From: Trinickia terrae | Lineage (GTDB): Bacteria; Pseudomonadota; Gammaproteobacteria; Burkholderiales; Burkholderiaceae | Length of the DNA stretch: 64,000 bases | Reading direction: 5' to 3' | Assembly (NCBI RefSeq): GCF_005144415.1 | Contig: NZ_SWJE01000015.1 | Location: 1 to 64,000 of the forward strand | Shown here: positions 38,360 through 49,040 of the stretch, piece after piece | Layout of the letters: every line of letters begins with the position of its first letter | How positions within the stretch are numbered: the stretch's first letter is position 1 | The notes under the pieces: generated by a model | Seen by the model: the letters and a program-made list of their open reading frames with translations, nothing else | Told to the model about the DNA's origin: nothing | Database searches by the model: none | Position numbers and translations under genes: made by a program

Positions 38360-38790
38360 GAAACGAAATACGGCGGTCTCACCCGGCGGAAAAAGCCGGA
38401 CGGCGCCGCCGTCAGTTGTGGTAACTCAGGGCAGGATAAAGGATTTTCGCGGGTTTGACGAGTCGGCCAAATGGCTGCTGAAGGCCTGCCCAAGCCAGGT
38501 TCGCAAGCCTTCGTCATGGTCTTTGGACGAGATCGGAATCGTCCTATGTGCAGTGCGGAAAAATGTTCGCTGCGGTATAATTCCCCGGATTTGTCACGCC
38601 CGGCAGGCCTGTTTCGTGCTTGCGGGACACCGGTGTTGCGGCTTGGCTCCAAGCCCTGCCGATCACGCCGCGCAGATTGCGCTCGCGGCCCTTTTCAGGT
38701 GCCGGTTCGCCCTCAATGCTTCGTGTTCATCGTGTTCAGGCGGTCTCGTTCGCCGGCACGCCGCTGGGCTAGATATTTGGGTATTCCTAC
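38360..38790. other. Intergenic control region between argF and the DUF3579 gene
   Basis: No coding sequence is supported over these 431 bp; open frames here have atypical codon use. A TATAAT (38576-38581) faces the DUF3579 gene with no clear -35 partner. The imperfect GC dyad close to argF (about 38367-38412) could be part of the argF leader. An ArgR box was looked for and not clearly found. Confidence 0.35.
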
Positions 38791-39126
38791 ATGGCCGAAG
38801 CCCCCTTTACCGAATATTTCATTCAAGGCATCACGAAGGACGGAAAGAAATTTCGGCCTAGCGATTGGTCGGAGCGCCTCGCCGGTGTGATGTCGTGCTT
38901 CGGGCCCGGTGCTCGTGGTCCCAATGCCCGCCTGCAGTACTCGCTCTATGTACGGCCGACTTTGCTCGGCGATCTCAAGTGTGTGATCCTCGATTCGCGG
39001 TTGCGAGATATCGAGCCGATGGCGTTCGATTTCGTCTTGAACTTTGCAAAGGACAACAACCTCGTGGTGACCGAGGCGTGTGAGCTTCCCGCGCATCACG
39101 GCACGCAGCAGAAGCGGGCCGAGTAA
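38791..39126 (+). CDS. DUF3579 domain protein
   Basis: A 111-residue conserved betaproteobacterial protein of unknown function. Recognisable family stretches are YFIQGITKDGKKFRPSDWSE and MSCFGPGARGPNARLQYSLY. No signal peptide or membrane helix. It commonly lies between argF and rpsT in this group, as here, so it is a useful synteny mark but its job is unknown. Confidence 0.85.
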   Translation: MAEAPFTEYFIQGITKDGKKFRPSDWSERLAGVMSCFGPGARGPNARLQYSLYVRPTLLGDLKCVILDSRLRDIEPMAFDFVLNFAKDNNLVVTEACELPAHHGTQQKRAE

Positions 39127-39210
39127 GGTTTGCCGCTGGCTGGAGTGGCGGAGGGTGGTGTGCGAGTCACGCCATCCGTCCTCGGAGCAAGATGAATTGA
39201 ATGGACGAAG

Positions 39211-39247
39211 AAAAGCCCGCGAAGGCCGTGCCGGCGCGGGCTTTTTT
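39211..39247. terminator. Terminator between the DUF3579 gene and rpsT
   Basis: AAAAGCCCGCG / CGCGGGCTTTT stem with T-run on both sides after strand inversion; it serves both convergent genes. Confidence 0.85.
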
Positions 39248-39301
39248 ACGTCGCAGCGGAAACAGGAGGTGGCCCGCCGGTGTGCGGCAGGCCGACCAGA
39301 T

Positions 39302-39577
39302 TTACTGCGCGGGAGCTTGCAGGCCCTTGATGGCTGCAGCGAGGCGGCTCTTGTGGCGAGCGGCCTTGTTCTTGTGAACGATCTTCTTGTCGGCGATGAT
39401 GTCGAGCGTCTTCGTCGACAGCTTGAACACTTCAGCCGCCTTGGCCTGGTCGCCGGCTTCGATCGCCTTGCGAACGGCCTTGACTGCGGTGCGGTACTTC
39501 GAGCGCAGCGCGGAGTTGTGCGAGTTGGCCTTCGCGGCCTGGCGGGCGCGCTTGCGTGCTTGTGCGGAGTTAGCCAT
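39302..39577 (-). CDS. rpsT: 30S ribosomal protein S20
   Basis: A 91-residue basic helical protein that binds 16S r[16 protein letters not shown] at the N-terminus, [15 protein letters not shown] in the middle, and a Lys/Arg/Ala-rich end. Length and composition match S20. It is divergent from murJ. The 39578-39873 spacer holds promoter sequence for both but no gene. Confidence 0.97.
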   Translation of the reverse strand: MANSAQARKRARQAAKANSHNSALRSKYRTAVKAVRKAIEAGDQAKAAEVFKLSTKTLDIIADKKIVHKNKAARHKSRLAAAIKGLQAPAQ

Positions 39578-39858
39578 GAGGGTTCCTTATCCTGTTCCTG
39601 TTTCCAGTGCCTGACCGGGCAGGGTGGCCTGAGGCGGTTGCCGCGGGCCGTCCGGTAAAGCGCTGCATTCGATCAAACCCCTGGAAGCGATTGCCCAGGA
39701 GCGCAAAAAGGTAAATTACGTCGACCGAGTCGACTCACGAAGTGGCTCAAAAAAGCATGAGCCGAGCTTCGAAACCAGCGATTATAGCAACAAAATCAGA
39801 CACGTGGCAACCTTTATGGCCGTACGGCGCGAGCAGGGCCGCGACGCGGATCGACCCG

Positions 39859-39873
39859 TATAATAAGCGCCCC
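39859..39873 (+). promoter_or_regulatory. -10 element directly before murJ
   Basis: TATAAT (39859-39864) ends 9 bp before ATG 39874. If used, transcription would start at or within a few bases of the start codon, giving a leaderless or nearly leaderless murJ mRNA. No good -35 hexamer is visible at the 17-bp position. Confidence 0.4.
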
Positions 39874-41424
39874 ATGAATCTATTCCGAGCCCTGCTGACG
39901 GTCAGCGGCTTCACGCTGCTGTCGCGCGTGACCGGACTGGCCCGCGAGACGCTGATCGCCCGCGCGTTCGGCGCCAGCCAATATACCGACGCGTTCTACG
40001 TCGCGTTCCGAATTCCCAACCTGCTGCGGCGGCTGTCCGCCGAGGGCGCGTTTTCGCAGGCGTTCGTGCCGATTCTCGCCGAGTTCAAGAACCAGCGAGG
40101 CCATGACGCGACGAAGGCGCTCGTCGACGCGATGTCGACGGTGCTCGCGTGGTCGCTCGCGGTTCTCTCGCTCATCGGCGTGGCGGGGGCGTCGTGGGTC
40201 GTGTTCGCGGTCGCCTCCGGCCTGCGCGCCGACGGCCAGGCATTCCCGCTCGCCGTCGCGATGACGCGGATCATGTTCCCGTACATCATCTTCATCTCGC
40301 TGACGACGCTCGCCTCTGGCGTGCTCAACACTTACAAGAGCTTTTCACTGCCTGCGTTCGCGCCGGTGTTGCTGAACGTTTCGTTCATCGTGGCCGCGGT
40401 GTTCGTCGCGCCGCATATGAAGGTGCCGGTCTACGCGCTCGCGTGGGCGGTGATTGTCGGCGGCCTGCTGCAGTTCCTCGTGCAGCTGCCGGGCCTGAAG
40501 AAGATCGACATGGCGCCGCGCGTCGGGCTCAATCCGTTTGCCGCGCTCGCGCACCGCGGCGTCAAGCGCGTGCTCGTGAAGATGGTGCCGGCGACCTTTG
40601 CGGTCTCGGTCGCGCAGCTGAGCCTCATCATCAATACGAACATTGCGTCGCGGCTGGGGCAGGGCGCGGTCTCGTGGATCAACTACGCCGATCGGCTGAT
40701 GGAGTTCCCCACCGCTTTGCTCGGCGTCGCGCTCGGCACGATCCTGCTGCCGAGCCTGGCGAAGGCGCACGTCGACGCCGATACGCACGAGTATTCGTCG
40801 CTGCTCGACTGGGGCCTGCGCGTCACTTTCCTGCTCGCCGCGCCGAGCGCACTCGCGCTCTTCTTCTTTGCCGAGCCGCTCACGGCGACGCTCTTCCACT
40901 ACGGCCGCTTCGACGCGAACTCGGTCGTGATGGTCGGCCGCGCGCTTGCAGCGTACGGCGTCGGATTGATCGGTCTCATCCTCATCAAGATCCTTGCGCC
41001 GGGCTTCTACGCCAAGCAGGACATCAAGACGCCAGTGAAGATCGGCGTCGGCGTGCTGGTCGTCACGCAGCTCTCGAACTACGTGTTCGTGCCGATCTTC
41101 GCGCACGCGGGGCTCACGCTCTCGGTCGGGCTCGGCGCATGTGTGAATGCGCTCTTTCTGTTCCTCGGCTTGAGAAAGCGCGGCATCTATACTCCATCGA
41201 GCGGGTGGGCGCATTTCTTCGTGCAGTTGCTGGGCGCCTCGCTCGTGCTGGCCGGCACGATGCATTGGTTCGCGGTGAACTTCGACTGGATCGGTATGCA
41301 TAGCCGTCCGGTGGAACGGATCGTGCTGCTTGGGGCTTGTCTCGTCCTGTTTGCCGCGATGTACTTCGGTATGCTGTGGCTGATGGGTTTCAAATACGCC
41401 TATTTCAGAAGACGAGTGAAGTGA
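39874..41424 (+). CDS. murJ: Lipid II flippase MurJ
   Basis: A 516-residue MVF/MurJ membrane protein with about 14 helices that moves lipid II across the inner membrane. N-terminal MNLFRALLTVSGFTLLSRV and TGLARETLIARAFGAS are typical, as are FRIPNLLRRLSAEGAFSQAF and the PGFYAKQDIKTPVKIG loop. ATG 39874 is the family start; an in-frame upstream extension to 39742 crosses the promoter. There is no Shine-Dalgarno upstream. Confidence 0.95.
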   Translation: MNLFRALLTVSGFTLLSRVTGLARETLIARAFGASQYTDAFYVAFRIPNLLRRLSAEGAFSQAFVPILAEFKNQRGHDATKALVDAMSTVLAWSLAVLSLIGVAGASWVVFAVASGLRADGQAFPLAVAMTRIMFPYIIFISLTTLASGVLNTYKSFSLPAFAPVLLNVSFIVAAVFVAPHMKVPVYALAWAVIVGGLLQFLVQLPGLKKIDMAPRVGLNPFAALAHRGVKRVLVKMVPATFAVSVAQLSLIINTNIASRLGQGAVSWINYADRLMEFPTALLGVALGTILLPSLAKAHVDADTHEYSSLLDWGLRVTFLLAAPSALALFFFAEPLTATLFHYGRFDANSVVMVGRALAAYGVGLIGLILIKILAPGFYAKQDIKTPVKIGVGVLVVTQLSNYVFVPIFAHAGLTLSVGLGACVNALFLFLGLRKRGIYTPSSGWAHFFVQLLGASLVLAGTMHWFAVNFDWIGMHSRPVERIVLLGACLVLFAAMYFGMLWLMGFKYAYFRRRVK

Positions 41425-41429
41425 CCACG

Positions 41430-42269
41430 ATGACACGCGTTCTCGACTACTTCAGCACGCTCGTCGCCGACGACGACAGCCTGCCGCTCACCGAAACGGC
41501 GCTTTCGCTCGCACAGGACGCATATCCGGACCTCGACCTCCAGGGCGCGCTCGCGGAGATCGACGAACTGGTCGTGCGCTTGAAGAAGCGCCTGCCCGAG
41601 GACGTCGACCTGCGCGAGAAGATCAGCACGCTGAATCGCTACTTCTTTCGCGAGCTCGGTTTTTCCTGCAACCTCAACGACTACTACGATCCCGACAACA
41701 GCCATCTCAACGTCGTCCTCAAGCGCCGCCGCGGCATTCCGATTTCGCTGGCGGTGCTGTACCTCGAGATGGGCGAGCAAATCGGCGTGCCGGTGAAGGG
41801 CGTGTCGTTCCCTGGGCATTTCCTGCTGCGTGTGAGCCTGCCCGAAGGCGACGCGATGCTCGATCCGACGACCGGGCAATCGCTTTCGGAAGCACAGATG
41901 GTCGAGATGCTGGAGCCCTACGTCACGCGCGCGGGCGAATCGATCGGCAGCGCGCTGCGCGTGCTGCTGCAGCCGGCGACGCGCCGCGAGATCGTCGCGC
42001 GGATGCTGCGCAACCTGAAGGCGGTGTATCTGCAGACGGAGCGCTGGCAGCGGCTCTTGGCCGTGCAGCAGCGCCTTGTGATCCTGCTGCCCGAGAACAT
42101 CGAGGAAGTGCGCGACCGTGGTTTCGCTTACGCGCGGCTCGATTACCTGCGGCCGGCGCTCGAGGATCTCGAGCGCTACCTGGGCGACTGCCCGGACGCG
42201 GATGATGCGACCGTCGTCGAATCGCAGCTGCATGAGCTGCGGCAGCGCACGCATCAGAGCGACGACTGA
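41430..42269 (+). CDS. SirB1/transglutaminase-like protein with TPR tail
   Basis: A 279-residue protein of the SirB1 family: Transglut_core2 domain (about 30-190, with LNRYFFRELGFSCNLNDYY, SHLNVVLKRRRGIPISLAVL and GVSFPGHFLLRV) and a TPR-like end (about 200-270). Function is unknown. It follows murJ by 5 bp; a GTG at 41421 overlapping the murJ stop is a possible earlier start. Probably co-transcribed with murJ. Confidence 0.88.
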   Translation: MTRVLDYFSTLVADDDSLPLTETALSLAQDAYPDLDLQGALAEIDELVVRLKKRLPEDVDLREKISTLNRYFFRELGFSCNLNDYYDPDNSHLNVVLKRRRGIPISLAVLYLEMGEQIGVPVKGVSFPGHFLLRVSLPEGDAMLDPTTGQSLSEAQMVEMLEPYVTRAGESIGSALRVLLQPATRREIVARMLRNLKAVYLQTERWQRLLAVQQRLVILLPENIEEVRDRGFAYARLDYLRPALEDLERYLGDCPDADDATVVESQLHELRQRTHQSDD

Positions 42270-42376
42270 TCACGCTCCTGTAGAAACGACAACGCCTGCG
42301 ATTCGCTTGCCGCGCACCGCAGGCTTTCGCGCCCCGGGCGTTTTTCATCGCGCCGCGGCTGGGTTGGGGCGACGGC

Positions 42377-43135
42377 TTACTTCGGCTGCATCCGGATCGC
42401 GCCGTCGAGGCGGATGACTTCGCCGTTCAGCATCGGATTGTCGAGGATCTGCTTGACGAGCATCGCGTATTCGACCGGCTTGCCGAGGCGCGGCGGGAAC
42501 GGCACCATCGCGCCGAGCGCGTCCTGCACTTCCTGCGGCATGCCGAGCAGCATCGGTGTTTCGAAGATGCCCGGGGCGATCGTCATCACGCGGATCGCGT
42601 TGCGCGAGAGGTCGCGCGCGACCGGCAGAGTCATGCCCGCCACGCCGGCCTTGGACGCCGCATAGGCGGCCTGGCCGATCTGTCCGTCGAATGCAGCGAC
42701 CGACGCCGTGTTGACAATCACGCCGCGCTCGCCGTTCGCGTTCGGCTCGTTCTTTGCCATGGCCGCTGCGGCCAGGCGCAGCACGTTGAAGGTGCCGATC
42801 AGGTTGATCGAGATGGTCTTTGCAAATGCGTCGAGCGGGTGCGGGCCGTCCTTGCCGACCGTCTTGACCGCAGGCGCCACGCCCGCGCAGTTCACGAGCC
42901 CGGAGAGCGCTCCGAGCTCAGTCGCGGCGGCGACGGCTTGCGCCGCGTCTTCTTCGCGCGTCACGTCGCATTTGACGAACACGCCGCCGATTTCCTTCGC
43001 CAGCGCAGTGCCCGCACTCTCGTTCAGGTCGGCGACGACGACCTTGCCGCCGTGCTCCGCCAACAGGCGCGCGGTGGCTGCGCCGAGGCCGGATGCACCG
43101 CCCGTGACCAGAAATGCGTTGCCGCGAATCTCCAT
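42377..43135 (-). CDS. SDR-family 3-hydroxyacyl-CoA dehydrogenase (type II-like)
   Basis: A 252-residue [11 protein letters not shown] cofactor loop, [16 protein letters not shown], catalytic Ser in TASVAAFDG and YAASKAG. Similarity is to HSD17B10/type II 3-hydroxyacyl-CoA dehydrogenases that oxidise short-chain (including branched) 3-hydroxyacyl-CoA. It stands alone; no thiolase or acyl-CoA dehydrogenase is adjacent. Confidence 0.88.
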   Translation of the reverse strand: MEIRGNAFLVTGGASGLGAATARLLAEHGGKVVVADLNESAGTALAKEIGGVFVKCDVTREEDAAQAVAAATELGALSGLVNCAGVAPAVKTVGKDGPHPLDAFAKTISINLIGTFNVLRLAAAAMAKNEPNANGERGVIVNTASVAAFDGQIGQAAYAASKAGVAGMTLPVARDLSRNAIRVMTIAPGIFETPMLLGMPQEVQDALGAMVPFPPRLGKPVEYAMLVKQILDNPMLNGEVIRLDGAIRMQPK

Positions 43136-43331
43136 CTTGCTGCTCCTTTTCTTGGGTAAAGAATGTGTCCCGTCGCTTTCGCTGTCGTTGTTATCGCGCG
43201 AGCGCCGATTGTAAAGGCTCGCTGCGCCCGGGCATAGGATGGTTGCCGGCAGGCGCGACGCTTTGGCGCTGGGGTGCGCGCCGCGTGGCATCGAGCAGCG
43301 CTATTGTCGCTGGATATCGGTCGCCGGACAT

Positions 43332-43365
43332 AAAAAAACCCGCCTGTTCCAGGGCGGGTTTTTTG
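43332..43365 (-). terminator. Terminator of adk
   Basis: AAAAAACCCGCC / GGCGGGTTTTTT with an 8-nt loop, 22 bp after the adk stop codon on the minus strand. The A/T runs on both sides make a textbook intrinsic terminator. Confidence 0.88.
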
Positions 43366-43386
43366 TGCGGCAGCCGATAAGCGCGC

Positions 43387-44175
<789 letters not shown>

Positions 44176-44279
44176 TCAGAGGCGGGCAGCAGGGCAAACG
44201 CGGGGCTGACGAGTGGGAAACCGGGTGACCGAATGTTTCGGATCGCTCGCGTAATCGAGACTGATTATGCCACGGCTTG

Positions 44280-45098
44280 TTAGGTTTCCGACCGAAAAAG
44301 GGACCTTATGCGTTCCAGATCGGCCGGCGTGTCGACGCCGGGGGCGGGCGCTTCATGCGTGACGAGCACCGCGATGCGCTCGCCGTGCCACATGGCGCGT
44401 AGTTGCTCGAGCATTTCGTGATGTTCGAGCGGCGCTTGTTCGAGCGTCGGGTAGGTCCGCAAGAAACGCGCGCGATACGCGTAGAGGCCGATGTGGCGGA
44501 ATACGCTATCGGCGGGCGGCGCGGGCATCGCCGCGAGGCTCGGTGCGGAGTTCGACCAGTGCGGCTGATAGGCGTCGCGCAGCCAGGGAATCGGCGCGCG
44601 CGAGAAATACAGCGCGACGCCGCGCTTGTCGAGCACGGCCTTCACGACGTTGGGGCTGAAGACTTCAGCCGGATCGGAGATCGGGTGGGCCGCCGTCGCG
44701 ATCGCACAATCGGGGTTGGCAGCGAGGTGCGCCGCGACGCCGCGCACGAGCGCCGGGTCGATCAGCGGCTCGTCACCCTGCACGTTGACGACGATCGTGT
44801 CGTCGCTCCAGCCGTAGTGCGTCGCGACTTCCGCGAGACGGTCGGTGCCCGAGGGGTGGTCGGCGCGCGTGAGGAGCGCCTCGAAGCCGTGCGCGCGGGC
44901 CGCGTCGAGCACGCTCGGGGCATCCGTCGCGATCAGCACCTGCTGCGCGCCCGCGAGCCGCGCGCGTTCCGCGACGCGCACGACCATCGGCTTGCCGGCG
45001 ATGTCGGCGAGCGGTTTCTCGGGCAGCCGGGTGGACGCGAGGCGGGCCGGCACGACGGCCACGAACGGCAACGTGTTGGAGCTGACGGAATCGGTCAT
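44280..45098 (-). CDS. kdsB: 3-deoxy-manno-octulosonate cytidylyltransferase
   Basis: A 272-residue CMP-Kdo synthetase for lipopolysaccharide inner core. Nucleotide loop [25 protein letters not shown] and [13 protein letters not shown] are present. It follows the Trm112-like gene by 21 bp in lpxK-Trm112-kdsB. Confidence 0.95.
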   Translation of the reverse strand: MTDSVSSNTLPFVAVVPARLASTRLPEKPLADIAGKPMVVRVAERARLAGAQQVLIATDAPSVLDAARAHGFEALLTRADHPSGTDRLAEVATHYGWSDDTIVVNVQGDEPLIDPALVRGVAAHLAANPDCAIATAAHPISDPAEVFSPNVVKAVLDKRGVALYFSRAPIPWLRDAYQPHWSNSAPSLAAMPAPPADSVFRHIGLYAYRARFLRTYPTLEQAPLEHHEMLEQLRAMWHGERIAVLVTHEAPAPGVDTPADLERIRSLFRSET

Positions 45099-45119
45099 CG
45101 AAAAAGCGGTGGGGAGGTG

Positions 45120-45326
45120 TCAGGCGCCGGAGGACGGATTGAGCGGCTCGACCGGCGTGCCTTCGACCGTCTGGCGCGCCTCGTCGACAAGCATCACCGG
45201 GATGCCGTCGCGGATCGGATAGGCGAGCTTGTCGGCATTGCAGATGAGTTCCTGCGCGGCGCGATCGTAGCTGAGCGGCCCCTTGCAAATTGGGCAGACG
45301 AGGATTTCAAGCAGGCGAGCGTCCAC
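45120..45326 (-). CDS. Trm112/YcaR-like small zinc-ribbon protein
   Basis: A 68-residue protein beginning [16 protein letters not shown]; conserved CPxC and [20 protein letters not shown]. It is the homologue of E. coli YcaR (UPF0434/Trm112 family). Homologues elsewhere activate methyltransferases; the partner here is unknown. GTG 45326 is chosen for its GGAGAAA ribosome site and family start; it overlaps lpxK by 20 bp. One of the two usual C-terminal cysteines remains (ELIC). Confidence 0.88.
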   Translation of the reverse strand: MDARLLEILVCPICKGPLSYDRAAQELICNADKLAYPIRDGIPVMLVDEARQTVEGTPVEPLNPSSGA

Positions 45327-46323
45327 GGAGTTTCTCCACAACTAGGGCGATGAGGCGAGGGTCCAGCGCGGCTTCGACGGGTACGACCCAGATCCGCGCG
45401 TCGCGCCGGGAGGCTAATTTTACCGCATCCTTTTCGGTGACCAGGATGGCGTCGGCGTCGGCATCGACGAACGGATTGTCGTCGAATGCGTAGTGGTCGG
45501 GCAGGGCGCGCGTGGCCGGCGACAAGCCCGCCGCGCGCAGCGTCGCGAAGAAGCGTTCGGGCGACCCGATGCCCGCCGCCGCCAGCACGCGTTCGTTGGC
45601 GAACTGCGAGAGCGGCCGGCGCAGGCCGGGGTTGGCGAGATGCCAGGCGTCCCCGGGCGTGAGGTTCAGCGCGAAGGTGTTTGGCCACGCGGGCAGCGTG
45701 CGCTCGTAGGGGCTGTTGATGAGCGTCGCGTCGCGGCGGCGCGAAAGCGGCTCGCGCAGCGGTCCGGCCGGCAGCAGGAAGCCGTTGCCGCCCAGGCGCT
45801 GGTCGAAGACGACGAGCTCGACGTCGCGCGCGAGACGGTAGTGCTGGAGACCGTCGTCGCTGACGATCACGTTGACGTCGCGATGCGCGGCGAGCAGGGC
45901 GAGCGCCGCCGCGACGCGGTCGGGGCAGACGTACACCGGCGCGCCGGTGCGGCGCGCGATCAGGAGCGGCTCGTCGCCGGCCTGCTCGGGGGACGATGAC
46001 GGCGTGACCGCGGCCGGCCCCGCGATTTTCGCGCGATAGCCGCGCGACACGACGCCCGGCGTGAAGCCGGCGGAGCGCAGGGCCTCGACGAGCGCGATGA
46101 CGGTCGGCGTCTTGCCGGTGCCGCCGACGGTGACGTTGCCGACGATCACGACCGGCACGCCGATGCGCACGCGCTTCCGCCAGCCGAGCGCGAAGCTCAT
46201 GCGGCGCAGCGCGGCGACGAGGCCGAACACGCACGCGAGCGGGGTGAGCGCCCAGGCGAAAGCGCCGCGGCGCTGCCATTCGCGCGTGATGCGCGCTTCG
46301 AAGCGCGCGGCGAGGCGGCTCAT
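45307..46323 (-). CDS. lpxK: Tetraacyldisaccharide 4'-kinase
   Basis: A 338-residue membrane-associated P-loop kinase that phosphorylates the lipid A precursor. Walker A in [34 protein letters not shown] and the VTEKDAVKL end motif are seen. ATG 46323 ([10 protein letters not shown]) is preferred to a longer frame to 46446. It is first in lpxK-Trm112-kdsB. Confidence 0.94.
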   Translation of the reverse strand: MSRLAARFEARITREWQRRGAFAWALTPLACVFGLVAALRRMSFALGWRKRVRIGVPVVIVGNVTVGGTGKTPTVIALVEALRSAGFTPGVVSRGYRAKIAGPAAVTPSSSPEQAGDEPLLIARRTGAPVYVCPDRVAAALALLAAHRDVNVIVSDDGLQHYRLARDVELVVFDQRLGGNGFLLPAGPLREPLSRRRDATLINSPYERTLPAWPNTFALNLTPGDAWHLANPGLRRPLSQFANERVLAAAGIGSPERFFATLRAAGLSPATRALPDHYAFDDNPFVDADADAILVTEKDAVKLASRRDARIWVVPVEAALDPRLIALVVEKLRGRSPA

Positions 46324-46796
46324 GGCGCTCGCCGGCAAGACGCCGAAGCGCCGCGCGGCGCGGCAGTCGAGGAAAGCAACAAGCGGTTCTCCGGGCGAAG
46401 AGCTGGGTCGGGGGCATGCGGGCAATGCCGCAGCGGAACCTGCCACTCTAGCGTGCCGGGCTTCGATCGGGCAAGTCGGCGGCGGCCTTTCCGCACGCCG
46501 CCGCCCTGATTCCAGCGCCTGTCCACAGCTGTGGATAACTCTGTGAAAAACTTTGTCGAGAAAAGGCCGGGAGGCCGGACAATCAAGCCTCCTATCGGCA
46601 ATTGCTTTGCTCGTACAAATGTCAAGTCGTTTTAAATCAACAAGTTATGACGCGCACGCTAGCTGCGGCGATTGACCGGGCAAACATGCTGCAACTGCGC
46701 ACCAATGTGGAAACTTCCCACCATTTGCCATGCCGCGCTGGACGAGGCTGGCTGGGCGGTCTATCGTCTGTCCGGTCATAAAATTCCTCGTTTTCG
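46324..46796. other. Gene-free region between lpxK and xseA with a DnaA-box sequence
   Basis: No coding sequence is supported over 473 bp. It holds TGTGGATAA (46530-46538), an exact match to the DnaA-box consensus (reverse complement TTATCCACA), next to TGTCCACAG (46520-46528), and an AT-rich tract at 46600-46650. In many Burkholderiales exbB and exbD lie upstream of lpxK; they are not here and no remnant was recognised. Confidence 0.45.
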
Positions 46797-48197
46797 ATGC
46801 AATCGGATCCTTTCTCTCAGCTTGGCCAGGGCGCGGGCGGCGCCGCCGGCCCCTACGGCGGCGACGTGGTCGTGCCGGTGTCGGCGCTCAATCGCGCGAT
46901 CAGCACGATGCTCGAACGGTCGTTTCCGCTCGTCTGGGTCGCCGGCGAAATCTCGAATTTCACGCGGGCCGCGAGCGGTCACTGGTACTTCTCGATCAAG
47001 GATGCGCAGGCGCAGATGCGCTGCGTGATGTTCCGCGGCCGCGCCCAGTACGCCGAATTCACGCCGCGCGAAGGCGACAAGATCGAAGTGCGCGCGCTCG
47101 TCACGATGTACGAGCCGCGCGGCGAGTTGCAACTGAACGTCGAGGCGGTGCGGCGCACCGGGCAGGGGCGCTTGTATGAAGCGTTTCTGCGGCTGAAGGC
47201 GCAGCTCGAAGCCGAAGGGCTCTTTGCCGCCGAGCGCAAGCGCGCGCTGCCCGCGCATCCGCGGTCGATCGGCGTGGTGACGTCGCTGCAGGCCGCCGCG
47301 TTGCGCGACGTGCTGACGACGCTCGCCCGCCGTGCGCCGCATATCCCCGTGATCGTCTATCCGGCGCCCGTGCAGGGCGCGGGCGCGAGCGAGAAAGTCG
47401 CGGCGATGATCGAGACGGCCAACGCGCGGCGCGAGGTCGATGTGCTGATCGTCTGCCGCGGCGGCGGCTCGATCGAGGACTTGTGGGCGTTCAACGAAGA
47501 AGGGCTCGCGCGGGCGATCGCGGCGAGCGGGTTGCCGGTGGTGAGCGGCGTCGGTCACGAGACCGATTTCACGATCGCCGATTTCGCCGCGGACGTGCGC
47601 GCGCCAACGCCGACCGGCGCCGCCGAGCTCGTGAGCCCGCAGCGCGCGCTCTTGCTGCGCGACCTCGATCATCGCCACGCGACGCTCGCCCGCGGCTTCG
47701 GCCGCATGATGGAGCGGCGCGCGCAGCAGCTCGACTGGCTCGCGCGCCGGCTCGTGAGTCCGGCCGAGCGCCTGCAGCGGCAGCGCATGCATTTGCAGCA
47801 GTTGCAGGTGCGGCTGGCGTCGGCGGGGGCGCGTCCGGTGCGCGACGCGCGTGCGCGTTTCGCGCTCGTGCAATTGCGCTGGCAGCGCTGGCGGCCCGAT
47901 CTCGCGGTGCATCGCCGGACGATGGATGGCCTCGCGCAACGTCTCGATGCGGCGCTGCTCCGGCATCACGAGCGGCAGGGCGCGCGCGTCGCGACGCTCG
48001 CCGCGCGGCTCGAAGTGCTGAGCCCGAAGCGCACGCTCGAGCGCGGCTACGCGGCGCTGCTGGACGCGCAAAACGGCCGCGCGGTGCGCTCGCCGTCGGC
48101 GCTGAAACTCAACCGCCGCCTGACAGTCCATCTCGCAGAAGGGTCGGCCGACATCGCTCTCGCCGACATTCAGCCGCGCCTTTCCGATAGCTTTTGA
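46797..48197 (+). CDS. xseA: Exodeoxyribonuclease VII large subunit
   Basis: A 466-residue nuclease subunit: N-terminal OB domain ([30 protein letters not shown]), catalytic domain with [27 protein letters not shown] and [20 protein letters not shown], then a long coiled-coil region (about 280-420) and a C-terminal segment. No xseB is nearby. ATG 46797 has a weak ribosome site. Confidence 0.94.
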   Translation: MQSDPFSQLGQGAGGAAGPYGGDVVVPVSALNRAISTMLERSFPLVWVAGEISNFTRAASGHWYFSIKDAQAQMRCVMFRGRAQYAEFTPREGDKIEVRALVTMYEPRGELQLNVEAVRRTGQGRLYEAFLRLKAQLEAEGLFAAERKRALPAHPRSIGVVTSLQAAALRDVLTTLARRAPHIPVIVYPAPVQGAGASEKVAAMIETANARREVDVLIVCRGGGSIEDLWAFNEEGLARAIAASGLPVVSGVGHETDFTIADFAADVRAPTPTGAAELVSPQRALLLRDLDHRHATLARGFGRMMERRAQQLDWLARRLVSPAERLQRQRMHLQQLQVRLASAGARPVRDARARFALVQLRWQRWRPDLAVHRRTMDGLAQRLDAALLRHHERQGARVATLAARLEVLSPKRTLERGYAALLDAQNGRAVRSPSALKLNRRLTVHLAEGSADIALADIQPRLSDSF

Positions 48198-48380
48198 CGC
48201 CGTCTTTTTTGCATTGCCGAGAGCCTTGGATGAGCATGTTTTACGCTTCATCCCCAGTGTTCCTGGGCAATGCTTCCCATAAAAGACCACTGGTTTGCGG
48301 GGTTTTTGCAAGTCGCCTACAATCCAGTGCTCCAAAGCGTCAGTCGCCAATCCCCCACACTCGAAAGAAGGAACAGCATC

Positions 48381-48962
48381 ATGGAACATACGCTCCCGCC
48401 GCTGCCGTACGCGAAGAATGCCCTCGCCCCGCACATGTCGGAAGAGACGCTCGAGTTTCACTACGGCAAGCATCATCAGACTTATGTGACCAACCTGAAC
48501 AAGCTGATTCCGGGCACCGAGTTCGAGAACCTGTCGCTCGAAGAGATCGTGAAGAAGTCGTCGGGCGGCATCTTCAACAATTCCGCGCAGATCTGGAATC
48601 ACACGTTCTTCTGGAACAGCGTCTCCCCGCAAGGCGGCGGCGCACCGGCCGGCGCGCTCGGCGATGCGATCAACGCGAAGTGGGGCTCCTACGACAAGTT
48701 CAAGGAAGCGTTCACGGCGACGGCAGTGGGCACGTTCGGCTCGGGCTGGGCATGGCTCGTGAAGAAGGCGGACGGCTCGCTCGACCTGGTCTCGACCAGC
48801 AACGCCGCCACGCCGCTCACGACCGACGCGAAGCCGCTCCTCACGATCGACGTGTGGGAACACGCTTACTACATCGACTACCGCAATGCGCGTCCGAAGT
48901 TTGTCGAAGCGTTCTGGAACATCGTGAACTGGGACTTCGCTGCGAAGAATTTCGGCGCGTAA
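48381..48962 (+). CDS. sodB: Superoxide dismutase (iron type)
   Basis: A 193-residue Fe-SOD. Metal ligands: His in [11 protein letters not shown], His in WNHTFFWN, Asp and His in [11 protein letters not shown]. The Fe-type [10 protein letters not shown] and GSGWAWL segments are present. A GAAGGAA ribosome site precedes ATG 48381. 48198-48380 shows no gene. Confidence 0.96.
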   Translation: MEHTLPPLPYAKNALAPHMSEETLEFHYGKHHQTYVTNLNKLIPGTEFENLSLEEIVKKSSGGIFNNSAQIWNHTFFWNSVSPQGGGAPAGALGDAINAKWGSYDKFKEAFTATAVGTFGSGWAWLVKKADGSLDLVSTSNAATPLTTDAKPLLTIDVWEHAYYIDYRNARPKFVEAFWNIVNWDFAAKNFGA

Positions 48963-48981
48963 GCGCCGGCTGTTTCGTCAC

Positions 48982-49010
48982 AAAAAAGCCCTCGTCTGAG
49001 GGCTTTTTTT
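48982..49010 (+). terminator. Terminator of sodB
   Basis: AAAAAAGCCCTC / GAGGGCTTTTTT stem with a 4-nt loop, 19 bp after the stop codon. It can also serve the convergent lipoprotein gene. Confidence 0.88.
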
Positions 49011-49040
49011 CGCTCGAATTTCCGCAATCGCAGATCCCGC

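Noticed and set aside
46520-46538. Possible replication origin at lpxK/xseA
   Set aside because: Only one consensus DnaA box and one near match; no dnaA, dnaN, gidA or par genes nearby.
46776-48863. A 695-codon open frame antisense to xseA and sodB
   Set aside because: Low-complexity shadow with no domain; both sense genes are clear.
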